64,000 bases of DNA from Bradyrhizobium ottawaense (GTDB taxonomy: Bacteria > Pseudomonadota > Alphaproteobacteria > Rhizobiales > Xanthobacteraceae). The DNA lies in assembly GCF_002278135.3 (NCBI RefSeq), contig NZ_CP029425.2, forward strand, positions 6,672,001-6,736,000, in the 5' to 3' direction. Below the pieces are notes generated by a model. It did not search any database, was not told the origin of the DNA, and saw only the letters and a program-made list of their open reading frames with translations. Below are positions 20,222 to 28,783 of this stretch, piece by piece; within the stretch, counting starts at the first letter, position 1, and every line of letters begins with the position of its first letter. Made by a program: the position numbers and the translations under genes.

Positions 20222-21196
20222 TCAACTCGCCCGGCTGACTTCCAGGTGACGGCCATGACCCTGAAGGAAATCTTCAAAGGCCAAAGCAATTCCCGCCCGA
20301 AGCGAAGTGGTGGCGCGCCACCCGAGGGCGTGGATCCGTGAGCTATCCAGGAGCTTGCGGGGGGCACCATCAGGCTTGGAAGTATCGAAAATCAACCTGC
20401 CCTCGTAACCGACGACCTCGGCTACAGCCATCGCGAATTCGGCGATCGATAGCTCGTCGCCGCTACCGACGTTAATTGGCAGGTCGCTTGAATAGTTCTT
20501 CAAAAGGAAGACGCAGGCGTCTGCAAAGTCGTCCACGTTGAGAAATTCTCGGAGCGGCGTGCCGGTACCCCACACGGAGACGCTGGGCGCATTGGCCATC
20601 TTGGCTTCATGGAAGCGCCGGATCAATGCTGCAGGGACATGGCTATGATCCGGGTGGTAGTTGTCTCCGCGGCCGTAGAGATTGGTCGGCATCACCGAGA
20701 TGAAGTCATCGCCATATTGCCGACGATAAGCCTGGCACATCTTTAGGCCGGCAATTTTGGCGATCGCATACCACTCGTTGGTCGGCTCGAGGGGCCCCGT
20801 CAACAATTCACTTTCGGCGATCGGCTGCTTGGCGTGCTTGGGATAAATACAGGATGAGCCCAGAAACAGCAGGCGCTGCACGCCAACCGTATGGCTTGCG
20901 CGGATGACGTTCAATTCCAGTGCAAGATTGTCGCAAAGAAAATCGACCGGGAAATTGTTGTTGGCCGCGATACCGCCGACCTTGGCAGCGGCGTGAACCA
21001 AGACGTCGGGACGATTGGCTTCGAGCCATCTCAGCGTGGGCTCCTCTTTCGTGAGGTCCAACTCACGTCGATCGGCAACCAGCAGGGTGCAATTCTCTGA
21101 TGCAAGCCTTCGGACGACAGCTGATCCGACCATGCCGCGGTGACCCGCGACAAAGACGCGCTTGCCCGCGAGATCGTAGGCTGAGACCCCTGTCAT
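20222..21196 (-). CDS. fcl: GDP-L-fucose synthase
   Basis: The 324-residue enzyme epimerises and reduces GDP-4-keto-6-deoxymannose to GDP-L-fucose with NADPH. It has the dinucleotide motif FVAGHRGMVGSA, the strand LLFLGSSCIYPK with catalytic Ser and Cys, and NEWYAIAKIAGLK with the catalytic Tyr-x3-Lys. ATG 21196 is preceded by AGAGGATACG, and 24 extra residues of a longer frame lack pattern. It completes the pathway started by Gmd. It is the first gene of a minus-strand pair with the WcaI-like transferase. Confidence 0.93.
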   Translation of the reverse strand: MTGVSAYDLAGKRVFVAGHRGMVGSAVVRRLASENCTLLVADRRELDLTKEEPTLRWLEANRPDVLVHAAAKVGGIAANNNFPVDFLCDNLALELNVIRASHTVGVQRLLFLGSSCIYPKHAKQPIAESELLTGPLEPTNEWYAIAKIAGLKMCQAYRRQYGDDFISVMPTNLYGRGDNYHPDHSHVPAALIRRFHEAKMANAPSVSVWGTGTPLREFLNVDDFADACVFLLKNYSSDLPINVGSGDELSIAEFAMAVAEVVGYEGRLIFDTSKPDGAPRKLLDSSRIHALGWRATTSLRAGIALAFEDFLQGHGRHLEVSRAS

Positions 21197-21405
21197 CGTA
21201 TCCTCTATCGACGTCCGGCTTGCCGAATCACCACTCCGAGGAGATCCGGTCACCGCCGCCTTACGCAATCACGCTGCCGATGCAGCCCCGTCAGTCTGGT
21301 AACACAATCTTCACCATGGGACAGCCTATCCAGATCCGACAAAGATATTCATGGTGAACTCGTGCTGGATGCACAAGAAAGCAGCACTCAGTGAAACAAA
21401 ATAAG

Positions 21406-21440
21406 AAAGGCAGCCGCATGCTAGGTATGCGGCTGCCTTT
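21406..21440 (-). terminator. Intrinsic terminator, 14-bp perfect stem
   Basis: AAAGGCAGCCGCAT (21406-21419) pairs fully with ATGCGGCTGCCTTT (21427-21440) around a 7-base loop. On the minus strand it is followed by CTTATTTTGTTTC. It lies 46 bases past the stop of the 90-residue gene and isolates it from fcl. Confidence 0.85.
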
Positions 21441-21486
21441 GAAGAGATCCTTCGAAGAACGGCGGGGCCGCTCGAATAGCTCAACC

Positions 21487-21759
21487 TCAGTACGCCCGAC
21501 GCAGGACAGGACCGACAGACGCGCAAACGCGGTCCATATACCAGCCATAAGGTGTCTCGACCCGCACGAGGGGGCAACGACGCCACGGCACATACCGATA
21601 TGGGTACGGCTGAGCCCAGAACGTAACGGGAGTGACCTGGCTCTCGCCCGTGAGCAGGGCCGCCGGTGCTGGCATTTGCATTGCCGCATTTGCTCCCCTC
21701 GCGGCGCCGAGGGAAACGATCGCAGCCAGAAAACCTGCTCGCATCAACGTCTTGAACAT
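21487..21759 (-). CDS. Small secreted protein, 90 aa
   Basis: ATG 21759 follows AGGAG. The signal peptide (MFKTLMRAGFLAAIVSLGAA, then RGANA) ends near residue 26. The mature part is aromatic and Pro-rich (FWAQPYPYRYVPWRRCPLVR), then has GWYMDRVC, with two cysteines that could pair. I do not recognise a named family, but similar short exported proteins are common in Bradyrhizobium. It has its own strong terminator, so it is monocistronic. Confidence 0.65.
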   Translation of the reverse strand: MFKTLMRAGFLAAIVSLGAARGANAAMQMPAPAALLTGESQVTPVTFWAQPYPYRYVPWRRCPLVRVETPYGWYMDRVCASVGPVLRRAY

Positions 21760-21960
21760 TCCAAAAAGCTCCTGGCCCCTGCTTGAAGCCCGACTTGCAT
21801 CGTCAGACCCTGGCGTGCCGACGGCACAGTCCGGAAACCGCCCCTCGCGCTAATCTAACGATAAGTCCAAGTTTACCAAGGACGCCGGCAGAAAAGCAAC
21901 CGATGCCGCGGCGGCTAAAGGGCCTTTGTGTCGATATGGCATAAGTGTGGCTTCTCGGTC

Positions 21961-23049
21961 CTATTTTTCCGCGCTCCAGGCTCCCGGGGCAGCCAGATCC
22001 GGTGAACGGCGGTACAGATCCCGAAGGAACTGGTAGTTGACCGTTTGAGCCAGCGGCACACCCTCCTCGCCGAGTTTGGCGAACAAGAGGATATCTCGAA
22101 GCGTCCGCCAGCGGCTCTCGTCGTAATCTGCGATACGGCTGCCGGTAGGCAAGACCAAGCTGCGCTGCTGCTGAAGCTCGAATATCAGACGCCCGGATTT
22201 CAATCTTGAAGGGTCAAAGCTGGAAAGAACAGCCTCGCTACGTGCATAGTCGGCATACACGAACTGCCAGCCCCGGATGATGCCCTGGAGCACGTCGGCA
22301 ACGATGGACGGCTGGTGACGTATGAGCTCATTGCTGGAGAAATAGACCAGCCCTGGAACGTGAATGCCGTAGTCCTGCGGCTTGATAACGTTGAGTCGTA
22401 CATAACCGACGGCGGATGGATCGGGCTGTTGGTCGATCGGAGCGATGATGGCATCGACCTCGCGAGTGTAGAGAAATTCGAAGCTGTAGCGATCGGGCAC
22501 CTTCGTGATCTGGCTGCGGGGCAGTCCGAGTTGGGCAATCATGGCGTCGAAGACCACCTCGCCCTCACTGCCCTTGCGGTAGCCAACTTGCCTGCCAACC
22601 AAATCCTGGGGTCGGCGCAGGCCGGAGCTTTCCAAGGTGAATATCGCAAGCGAAGTATCGAGGAAACTTGCGGCGAAAGCTGTCACAGGGATGCCGCGCC
22701 AGGCCGCCAACAGGAATTTCTGGCCGCTCGTCACGCCAATAGCATGGTCCCGTGCGACGGTCTCGACAAAGCTGGGGTCGTCCGGGTTGGGGCGAAGCGT
22801 GATCGGGGTCGCGAAAAAGCCCTGCTTCGCAGCTGCCAACTCGCCGGCGAATCGCGCGTCATATCGTCCGTCAATATAGAGATTTGCCATGGCCGCATAG
22901 CTTGATGGCTGCTGCGGCGGCGCCCGATCCGAACGAAGCGCAAGGGCCGCCAAGCCGAGCAGAGCTACTGCGGCAAGGCCGATCGATACAAACCGGCGAA
23001 GTAGCCCTCTGCGCCGGCGTCCGGATTGGCTTCGAAGCACCTCGAGCAT
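21961..23049 (-). CDS. NMT1-like ABC substrate-binding protein, orphan
   Basis: A 362-residue protein with an N-terminal basic stretch and a single hydrophobic segment (about residues 20-41), followed by a periplasmic-binding-protein type II fold of the nitrate/taurine/thiamine-precursor class: ANLYIDGRYDARFAGELAAA, then FVETVARDHAIGVTSG, DLVGRQVGYRKGSEGEVVFD and DAIIAPIDQQPDPSAVGYVR. It lacks a lipobox, so it is probably anchored by its N-terminal helix. No permease or ATPase gene lies nearby. It is divergent from the initiating transferase of the EPS pathway. The ligand is unknown. Confidence 0.8.
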   Translation of the reverse strand: MLEVLRSQSGRRRRGLLRRFVSIGLAAVALLGLAALALRSDRAPPQQPSSYAAMANLYIDGRYDARFAGELAAAKQGFFATPITLRPNPDDPSFVETVARDHAIGVTSGQKFLLAAWRGIPVTAFAASFLDTSLAIFTLESSGLRRPQDLVGRQVGYRKGSEGEVVFDAMIAQLGLPRSQITKVPDRYSFEFLYTREVDAIIAPIDQQPDPSAVGYVRLNVIKPQDYGIHVPGLVYFSSNELIRHQPSIVADVLQGIIRGWQFVYADYARSEAVLSSFDPSRLKSGRLIFELQQQRSLVLPTGSRIADYDESRWRTLRDILLFAKLGEEGVPLAQTVNYQFLRDLYRRSPDLAAPGAWSAEK

Positions 23050-23206
23050 CCTAACGAACTAGAAAATTGACATATCCTCAAAGATACATTGTAAGCTACA
23101 ATTCTCCCTAGGAGGGTAAGGTTACTTTTCCCTTCTTCTTGTTTTAATTACAGTTTCGCCTGATAGCTCGGCACGTTCGGATAGCTAAGTTATTTTTGAT
23201 TGAGTT
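23050..23206. promoter_or_regulatory. Divergent promoter region
   Basis: This A+T-richer 157-base interval separates the binding-protein gene from the EPS-initiating transferase gene, so promoters for both should lie here. I cannot assign boxes. Confidence 0.35.
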
Positions 23207-24715
23207 GTGGATACGATGACGATTTTATGGACTGAACGGACGTCCTCTCGTGATTCGTCGGCGGACACTCGCAATCCAGAACAAGCCCCTCCTTCGCCCT
23301 TTGGTTCAGGGTATAGCTGGCTTCGTCCTTCGGTTGTCGAACGGTTGGTGATGCTGACCGACGCAGCCCTGGTGATAATCGCCGGGATCGGCTGCGCAGT
23401 AGTTTACCACCTTCACGTGCACGCTGAAGTTGCCAAGATCAATCAATATGCCGCCGGGAGCCTCTTGGTCGCGCTCAATTTCGTCCTCCTTACCACCGTC
23501 CAGCACGGCTACCGCATCAAGACAATCACCAATTTGTTGCGTAGCTTCCGCCTGACGGTGTCAACTTGGACGGGCTTGTTCGGCGCTCTGCTCGCCATCG
23601 CCTTCACTATGAAGGTGAGCGAGGAATTTTCCCGCGCGACCACGATCTCGTTCTATTTGCTGGGCCTTGCCATGCTCTTGGCTTGGAAAACCGTCGCCGC
23701 GCGGGCGATCGCACGTGGCTTGCGCAGCGGCGCTTTCGCCAACAGTCCCGCCGTGATGATTGCTGAATTCGGCCTACCGGCCTCGTCCAACGCAATCCAG
23801 GACCTCGCCCAGCATGGCTATCGTCTGAGGCGCATCATGGAGATTCGCTCCAACGAGCTTGCATCGCCCCTTCTGCTTTCGGCGATCGCGCCCCGGCTCG
23901 ACGAACTGGTCGGTTTTGCGCGGGAGAACCGGATCGAGCACGTCTTCCTGCTGATGAGCTGGAACCGTCAGCACGCGATCGACAGCATTCTAGACGCACT
24001 AAAAATCCTGCCCGTTCCCGTGCATCTGGTGCCAGACGCACATGCTGCGCGCTTCTTACGCCATCCGCTGCAAAGTACCGGCAACACCTGGACGGCCGAA
24101 CTGCGCCGCGCACCGCTATCCTGGAAGGAACGAACGGTTAAGCGCACGCTAGACCTCCTGGGTGCCGGCCTTGCCCTGATCGTCTTCACCCCCGTGATGC
24201 TGATGACCGCCCTCCTCATCAAACTGACATCGAGAGGCCCGGTGTTCTTTCGCCAGACTCGCAATGGCTTCAACGGACGCGCCTTCAAGATCATCAAATT
24301 CCGCACCATGCGCGTCCTGGAGGACGGCCCGACCGTTCGCCAGGCGGAGAAGGACGATCCGCGCGTAACCCGCATCGGGAGGTGGCTGCGAAAGACGTCG
24401 ATCGATGAGTTGCCACAGCTGTTCAACGTACTGAATGGCGACATGTCGCTGGTCGGTCCCCGTCCCCACGCTACCGCTCACAACACCAAATATGAGCAGA
24501 TCATCGGCAATTACGCCTTCCGCCATCATGTGAAGCCCGGTATCACCGGCTGGGCGCAAGTTAATGGTTACCGTGGAGAAACCCGCGCCATCGAGCTGAT
24601 GGAGAAGCGCGTGGAGCACGATTTGTGGTACGTCAACAATTGGAGCTTAAGGTTGGATGTTTGGATTCTGGCACGGACAGCCATCCTCACTCTGTTCAAG
24701 CCGAGTGCCTACTAA
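23207..24715 (+). CDS. EPS-initiating polyprenyl-phosphate sugar transferase
   Basis: A 502-residue polyprenyl glycosylphosphotransferase of the WcaJ/CpsE class, which loads the first sugar phosphate, usually glucose-1-P, onto undecaprenyl phosphate at the inner membrane. The N-terminal half has four or five membrane segments (about 35-165) and a nucleotide-binding-like region. After one more segment (about 325-345) comes the catalytic sugar-transferase domain with FKIIKFRTMRV, KTSIDELPQLFNVLNGDMSL with VGPRPH, and KPGITGWAQVNGYRGET. The start is GTG 23207; ATG 23216 is an alternative. The Wzx-like gene follows in the same direction. Confidence 0.92.
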   Translation: MDTMTILWTERTSSRDSSADTRNPEQAPPSPFGSGYSWLRPSVVERLVMLTDAALVIIAGIGCAVVYHLHVHAEVAKINQYAAGSLLVALNFVLLTTVQHGYRIKTITNLLRSFRLTVSTWTGLFGALLAIAFTMKVSEEFSRATTISFYLLGLAMLLAWKTVAARAIARGLRSGAFANSPAVMIAEFGLPASSNAIQDLAQHGYRLRRIMEIRSNELASPLLLSAIAPRLDELVGFARENRIEHVFLLMSWNRQHAIDSILDALKILPVPVHLVPDAHAARFLRHPLQSTGNTWTAELRRAPLSWKERTVKRTLDLLGAGLALIVFTPVMLMTALLIKLTSRGPVFFRQTRNGFNGRAFKIIKFRTMRVLEDGPTVRQAEKDDPRVTRIGRWLRKTSIDELPQLFNVLNGDMSLVGPRPHATAHNTKYEQIIGNYAFRHHVKPGITGWAQVNGYRGETRAIELMEKRVEHDLWYVNNWSLRLDVWILARTAILTLFKPSAY

Positions 24716-24838
24716 AGGTTCACGGAATCCCGTTCACTGAGTGAAAACCTTACACGCTGGATTTGCTATGCGATGGATGCTAGATTTGAGGGCGGCAGCG
24801 CTAGCACTGACCGGTGCCCATCCTAGCCTGATAGACAC

Positions 24839-26314
24839 TTGAGTGCTCCAGCTTTGTCGCTCGCACGCACCGCAATTGGTTCTATCTGGTGGAGCATAGT
24901 GGAAAACGGCAGCTTGACTGCAGTTTCCTTTGTGACCCTTATCATCTTTGCCAAACTTCTCGAACCCAATGACTTCGGCTCTTACGCAGTAGCAGTGTCG
25001 GTAATCGAGGTCGCTGGCATCTTCACCAACATGCTGTTCCATGACGCCCTGGTGCGAGAGCCCAAGGCAAGCGACTCACACTTCAACGCGGCATTCACAG
25101 TATCGCTTCTCGTCAGCATTGTAGTCTTTGTCATCTTGCTGACCATATTCCCGCTTCTGGCGACCCTTGTGGGTGATTCGAGAATTGGCGACATCGGCCG
25201 CGTGCTCGGAGTTGGACTACTAATCGAAGCTCCAACGAGCATCTTGAACGCACGTCTGAGGAAAGAGTTCGGATTTCGACTTCTCGCAATTCGTACGCTG
25301 ATTGGCCGAACTGCTGGAGCAGCAATCGGAATACTGGTAGCCTTGCAAGGATTTGGTATCTGGTCTTTGGTTATCCAATCGCTTTCGATGACGATCTTGG
25401 GCTGTGCCACCTTGGTTGTGTTGTCTGCGTGGCGCCCTCGTATGACAAGAGAACTGCGACCTCTGGCCGATGTGCTCAACTACAGCGTTGGAGCAGTCAC
25501 GTCACTCGCAACCAACTTTGCTACCAAACGCGCTTTCATCTTCTTTGCGGGAGTATTTCTCGGGGTCGAAACAGTCGGTTTCCTTAACATCGCTTTTCGA
25601 CTTGTCGATACGGTCTGGGCGATCTCTGCAACTGCCATTTCACAAGTAATGCTCCCTTTGATGGCTCGATTGCAAGACGAGCGGGAGCGACTTCTTAATT
25701 CATACAAAATCGTTCTCGGGATAGGGTGCAGTCTCATATATCCGCTCTTCGTAGGGATCGGCTGCGAAGCACGTGAACTGATCAGCGTAATCTTTGGAAA
25801 TAAATGGCTGCCCGCGGCTGAGCCGGCGCTCTGGTTAAGTCTGCTGGTTTTTGTTCAAGCTCCTCGCCTATTCATGACATCGCTGTTGAGCGCCATCGGC
25901 GAGATCAAAGGTATCCGCTCTGCGAACCTCATAGCCCTTGCGTTTATGGCCGTAGCTATTGCCGTTACACGCCTAGCCGATACGAACTATGCACTATCAG
26001 TCTGGTCAAGCTGTGAATGCTTGGCGCTCGCAATGTTGATCATGCTTGTTTATCGCAAGTGCGGCCTCTCTCCGCACGAACATCTTCGGATCGTTATCCC
26101 CCCCGCGATCGCGTCGTGTCTGATGGCTGTCGCAATCAGCCTCACGCGACACCTCTTGCCAGATACACAGGCCGGCTTGAATATTCTACTTCTCTCGGTT
26201 GTCGGTTTCTTGGCTTACGCAGGACTGTCATTGCTCCACGCCAAGGATTCTCTGATGCTCGCAGTTGGGCTTTGGCGTACACATAAATATCGCCCGCCTA
26301 CAACGGATTCATAA
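24839..26314 (+). CDS. Wzx-like lipid-linked oligosaccharide flippase
   Basis: About 491 residues with 12-14 hydrophobic segments and the polysaccharide-transporter pattern ARTAIGSIWWSIVENGSLTA, then FAKLLEPNDFGSYAVAVS, typical of RfbX/Wzx proteins of the MOP superfamily. It would move the lipid-linked repeat unit across the inner membrane. The start is TTG 24839 with no clear ribosome binding site; the next TTG, five codons on, is possible. It ends 12 bases before the GT2 gene, so the two are cotranscribed. G+C is visibly lower than in the export genes. Confidence 0.88.
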   Translation: MSAPALSLARTAIGSIWWSIVENGSLTAVSFVTLIIFAKLLEPNDFGSYAVAVSVIEVAGIFTNMLFHDALVREPKASDSHFNAAFTVSLLVSIVVFVILLTIFPLLATLVGDSRIGDIGRVLGVGLLIEAPTSILNARLRKEFGFRLLAIRTLIGRTAGAAIGILVALQGFGIWSLVIQSLSMTILGCATLVVLSAWRPRMTRELRPLADVLNYSVGAVTSLATNFATKRAFIFFAGVFLGVETVGFLNIAFRLVDTVWAISATAISQVMLPLMARLQDERERLLNSYKIVLGIGCSLIYPLFVGIGCEARELISVIFGNKWLPAAEPALWLSLLVFVQAPRLFMTSLLSAIGEIKGIRSANLIALAFMAVAIAVTRLADTNYALSVWSSCECLALAMLIMLVYRKCGLSPHEHLRIVIPPAIASCLMAVAISLTRHLLPDTQAGLNILLLSVVGFLAYAGLSLLHAKDSLMLAVGLWRTHKYRPPTTDS

Positions 26315-26326
26315 GGGCGTCGCGCC

Positions 26327-27406
26327 ATGGCAACTCTCAGCAGCGCTCACCTTCAGGTGGCACCAGATCCCTCGGAACTGGCTTCCGTGATAATCTGTAA
26401 CTACAACTATGAGAAATTTGTCGGAGAAGCCATTTCGAGTGCTCTCAACCTCGATTGGCCTCGCGTGGAAGTGATCGTCGTCGATGACGGCTCAACGGAT
26501 CGGTCTCGAACCGTCATTGAATCATTTGCATCTCGCGGCATCAAAATGATTTTCCGAGCTAATCGAGGCCAAGCGAGCGCTGCTGAAGAAGGCTATCGCA
26601 ATAGCCAAGGCAAGTGGATTCTTTTTCTCGATGCGGACGATACGGTCCATCCATCCCTGATCCGCGAAGCTCAGGCTGTGATGAGACCCGGCTGGTCGAT
26701 GATCCAGTTTCAGATGAAACTGATGGACGAGACCGGCCGATTTCTCGGAAGCGTCTTCCCAAAGTACAATAAGCACACCACACCTGAGAAGATCAGGAGG
26801 TCGTTGGCCACCACGGCCAGCTATCCGACCCCCCCCGCGTCGGGAAACCTGCTTTCAAGACAGTTCCTCGACAAGATTATGCCGTTGCAACAAGATATGG
26901 ATAGATTCATCGATAGCTATTTTTTGGCAACAGCCCCCTTACTGGGCGATGTAATAACGGTCCGCAAACCGTTGATTTCATACCGAATGCACGGCAAAAA
27001 CGATGGAGCTCAACTGACTCTGGATGTCGCCCGCATAACACGCGATTTGCGAAAACACATCACGCGCACTGGTTACGGAGCCGAGCTCGCGCGCAACTTT
27101 GGCATCGAAGTCGCCCCCGACCGATGGCGTTACGGATTCTATAATCTTGCAATGCGTATCGCGTCTCTGCGGCTCGCCCGTGAAAACCATCCGGTTCAAA
27201 ACGATACAATCTTGAGATGCCTGAGAGATGGTGTAGTTGCTACCTGCAGTCTGCAGGGGCTCACCCCGTCGAGACATGTGGCAATGTCACTTTGGCTCGT
27301 ATGTGTTGCCTTGGCGCCGAAAAGGATTGCCACCGTTCTCGTTTCTTGGCGCTTCGCCCCCATGTCTCGTCCCCGATTTGTGCAGCGAACGGTTCAGTCG
27401 GCCTGA
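26327..27406 (+). CDS. GT2-family glycosyltransferase
   Basis: A 359-residue GT-A enzyme. The opening SVIICNYNYEKFVGEAISSA, the VIVVDDGSTDRS nucleotide-binding motif and the metal-binding FLDADDT are all intact. The C-terminal part has a short amphipathic region near residues 300-340 that may attach it to the membrane. It adds one sugar, identity unknown, to the EPS repeat. ATG 26327 follows AAGGGCG, 12 bases after the flippase stop. It is related along its length to the GT2 enzyme at 30040-31095. Confidence 0.9.
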   Translation: MATLSSAHLQVAPDPSELASVIICNYNYEKFVGEAISSALNLDWPRVEVIVVDDGSTDRSRTVIESFASRGIKMIFRANRGQASAAEEGYRNSQGKWILFLDADDTVHPSLIREAQAVMRPGWSMIQFQMKLMDETGRFLGSVFPKYNKHTTPEKIRRSLATTASYPTPPASGNLLSRQFLDKIMPLQQDMDRFIDSYFLATAPLLGDVITVRKPLISYRMHGKNDGAQLTLDVARITRDLRKHITRTGYGAELARNFGIEVAPDRWRYGFYNLAMRIASLRLARENHPVQNDTILRCLRDGVVATCSLQGLTPSRHVAMSLWLVCVALAPKRIATVLVSWRFAPMSRPRFVQRTVQSA

Positions 27407-27423
27407 GCAATCAGAGGCTGAAT

Positions 27424-28716
27424 TCAGCACCTCTGTCTGGGTTGATCGCGCAAATTTGCGGGAACCAACGACCGTCGGTCCTTATGCACTAGGCTCAACA
27501 TCCAAACCAACAGCACGAAGTCAGGTTTCAAGATATTTCCAGCACTGATCCAAGCATATAGAACAGCGTTGCAAATCTCGGGGCGAAGCCGACTTGAATA
27601 CAGCCGGCCGGCAAAGAGCGCTACGACGACGCAAAAGCCGGCCACACCATACTCGTAGATCAGCTTTGCCCAAGTTGGATCGTTGATTTCATACTTCAGT
27701 TGAAGAGCGGCAACCGTACGAAGGTAACTTCCGCTCCCGTTTCCAAGCCAGATCGCAGCGCTGCCCTTCTCAACGCTCCGCTCCAGCATCTGAAGCGGAG
27801 CCACAAATCGCGCATAGCCGCTTGAGCCCCGGCTGTCGAGTTCTGATAAACGATCAAGCCACAAGCTCAATCCAGGAATCTCGGACCCGTACGCGAGCAA
27901 CGCAAAAAGAACCACGAGTGCGGCTACGAAAAGCGGCGCTTTTCTGAGAGAGGTCGGCACGAGAAAGGCCACTATGACAATCAGGATACCCGAGCCGGAG
28001 ATCGACGATAGCAGACCCCCGAGCAGGAGAACGATCAGAAACAACCTTCGCCTGGAATGATATTCAAGCAAGAAGCCAATTGCGGTCAGAATCGAAAGCG
28101 TCGCCGATTCTCTTAGGAAGAAGCCATTGGCCTTGACGATGCCGCCGCTCTCTCTGAAAAATGAGTAAGTGCCAGCTCCACGGATTTCGTCGGGCAAGAT
28201 GAAAGCAATATTGGTCAAGCCCGAGGCCTTGAATATATTCACTGCCAGCAGCTGAAGAACGGCTATTGCGGCTATGACCGCTACTAGAAGAATGAATGTG
28301 GATTGAACGTATTCGCTGACACGCTCCATTTTCTCGCGGTGAGCTAGTCTGACAGAAAACGGAGCATAGAGGCAAAGGAGCAAAAAGAGCGAACTCCACG
28401 AGGTCGGCTCCGCCGAATAGACTATACGACTTGAGCCGACCGTCGCGATAGCCAGCCAAAGTACAGCAATCGAAACTTCCAGCGCCGCAAAGCCAGAACC
28501 CAGAAGATAGACACTTAACGCTAGATAGCAAAATAGATCGGTCGAGGCGGGAAAGTCGCCAATATTGATGGCAATCTGTGAGAGGAATAGCAGCGAAGCA
28601 ACGGAGCACCAGATTGCGAACTTCGCGAGCCGGGTCAGTTCCGTCCCGGCTCGACCTTGCACGGATTGATATTGGCTCTCCCAAGATGTCGAAGAGGCCT
28701 GAACTCTTGCTATCAT
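27424..28716 (-). CDS. Wzy-like polysaccharide polymerase
   Basis: A 430-residue polytopic protein with about 10-11 membrane segments and a large external loop between about residues 290 and 360 that contains AIWLGNGSGSYLRTVAALQL. That loop position and the G-x-G-x-G motif are typical of Wzy/WaaL-type proteins, which join repeat units on the periplasmic side. It follows the GT4-type gene by 67 bases on the minus strand and ends 17 bases from the convergent GT2 gene. Sequence families here are very divergent, so the call rests on topology and context. Confidence 0.75.
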   Translation of the reverse strand: MIARVQASSTSWESQYQSVQGRAGTELTRLAKFAIWCSVASLLFLSQIAINIGDFPASTDLFCYLALSVYLLGSGFAALEVSIAVLWLAIATVGSSRIVYSAEPTSWSSLFLLLCLYAPFSVRLAHREKMERVSEYVQSTFILLVAVIAAIAVLQLLAVNIFKASGLTNIAFILPDEIRGAGTYSFFRESGGIVKANGFFLRESATLSILTAIGFLLEYHSRRRLFLIVLLLGGLLSSISGSGILIVIVAFLVPTSLRKAPLFVAALVVLFALLAYGSEIPGLSLWLDRLSELDSRGSSGYARFVAPLQMLERSVEKGSAAIWLGNGSGSYLRTVAALQLKYEINDPTWAKLIYEYGVAGFCVVVALFAGRLYSSRLRPEICNAVLYAWISAGNILKPDFVLLVWMLSLVHKDRRSLVPANLRDQPRQRC

Positions 28717-28783
28717 TTCACGGCGCCAAGTTCGACAAGCAGTGGCCTAGTGTACTGAAAACCTGCCAGCGGTCTCAACTCCA

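Noticed and set aside
23050..23206. Sigma-54 or EcfG-type promoter in the divergent region
   Set aside because: I looked for TGGCAC-N5-TTGC and GGAAC-N16/17-GTT here and in other intergenic gaps and found no match at correct spacing.
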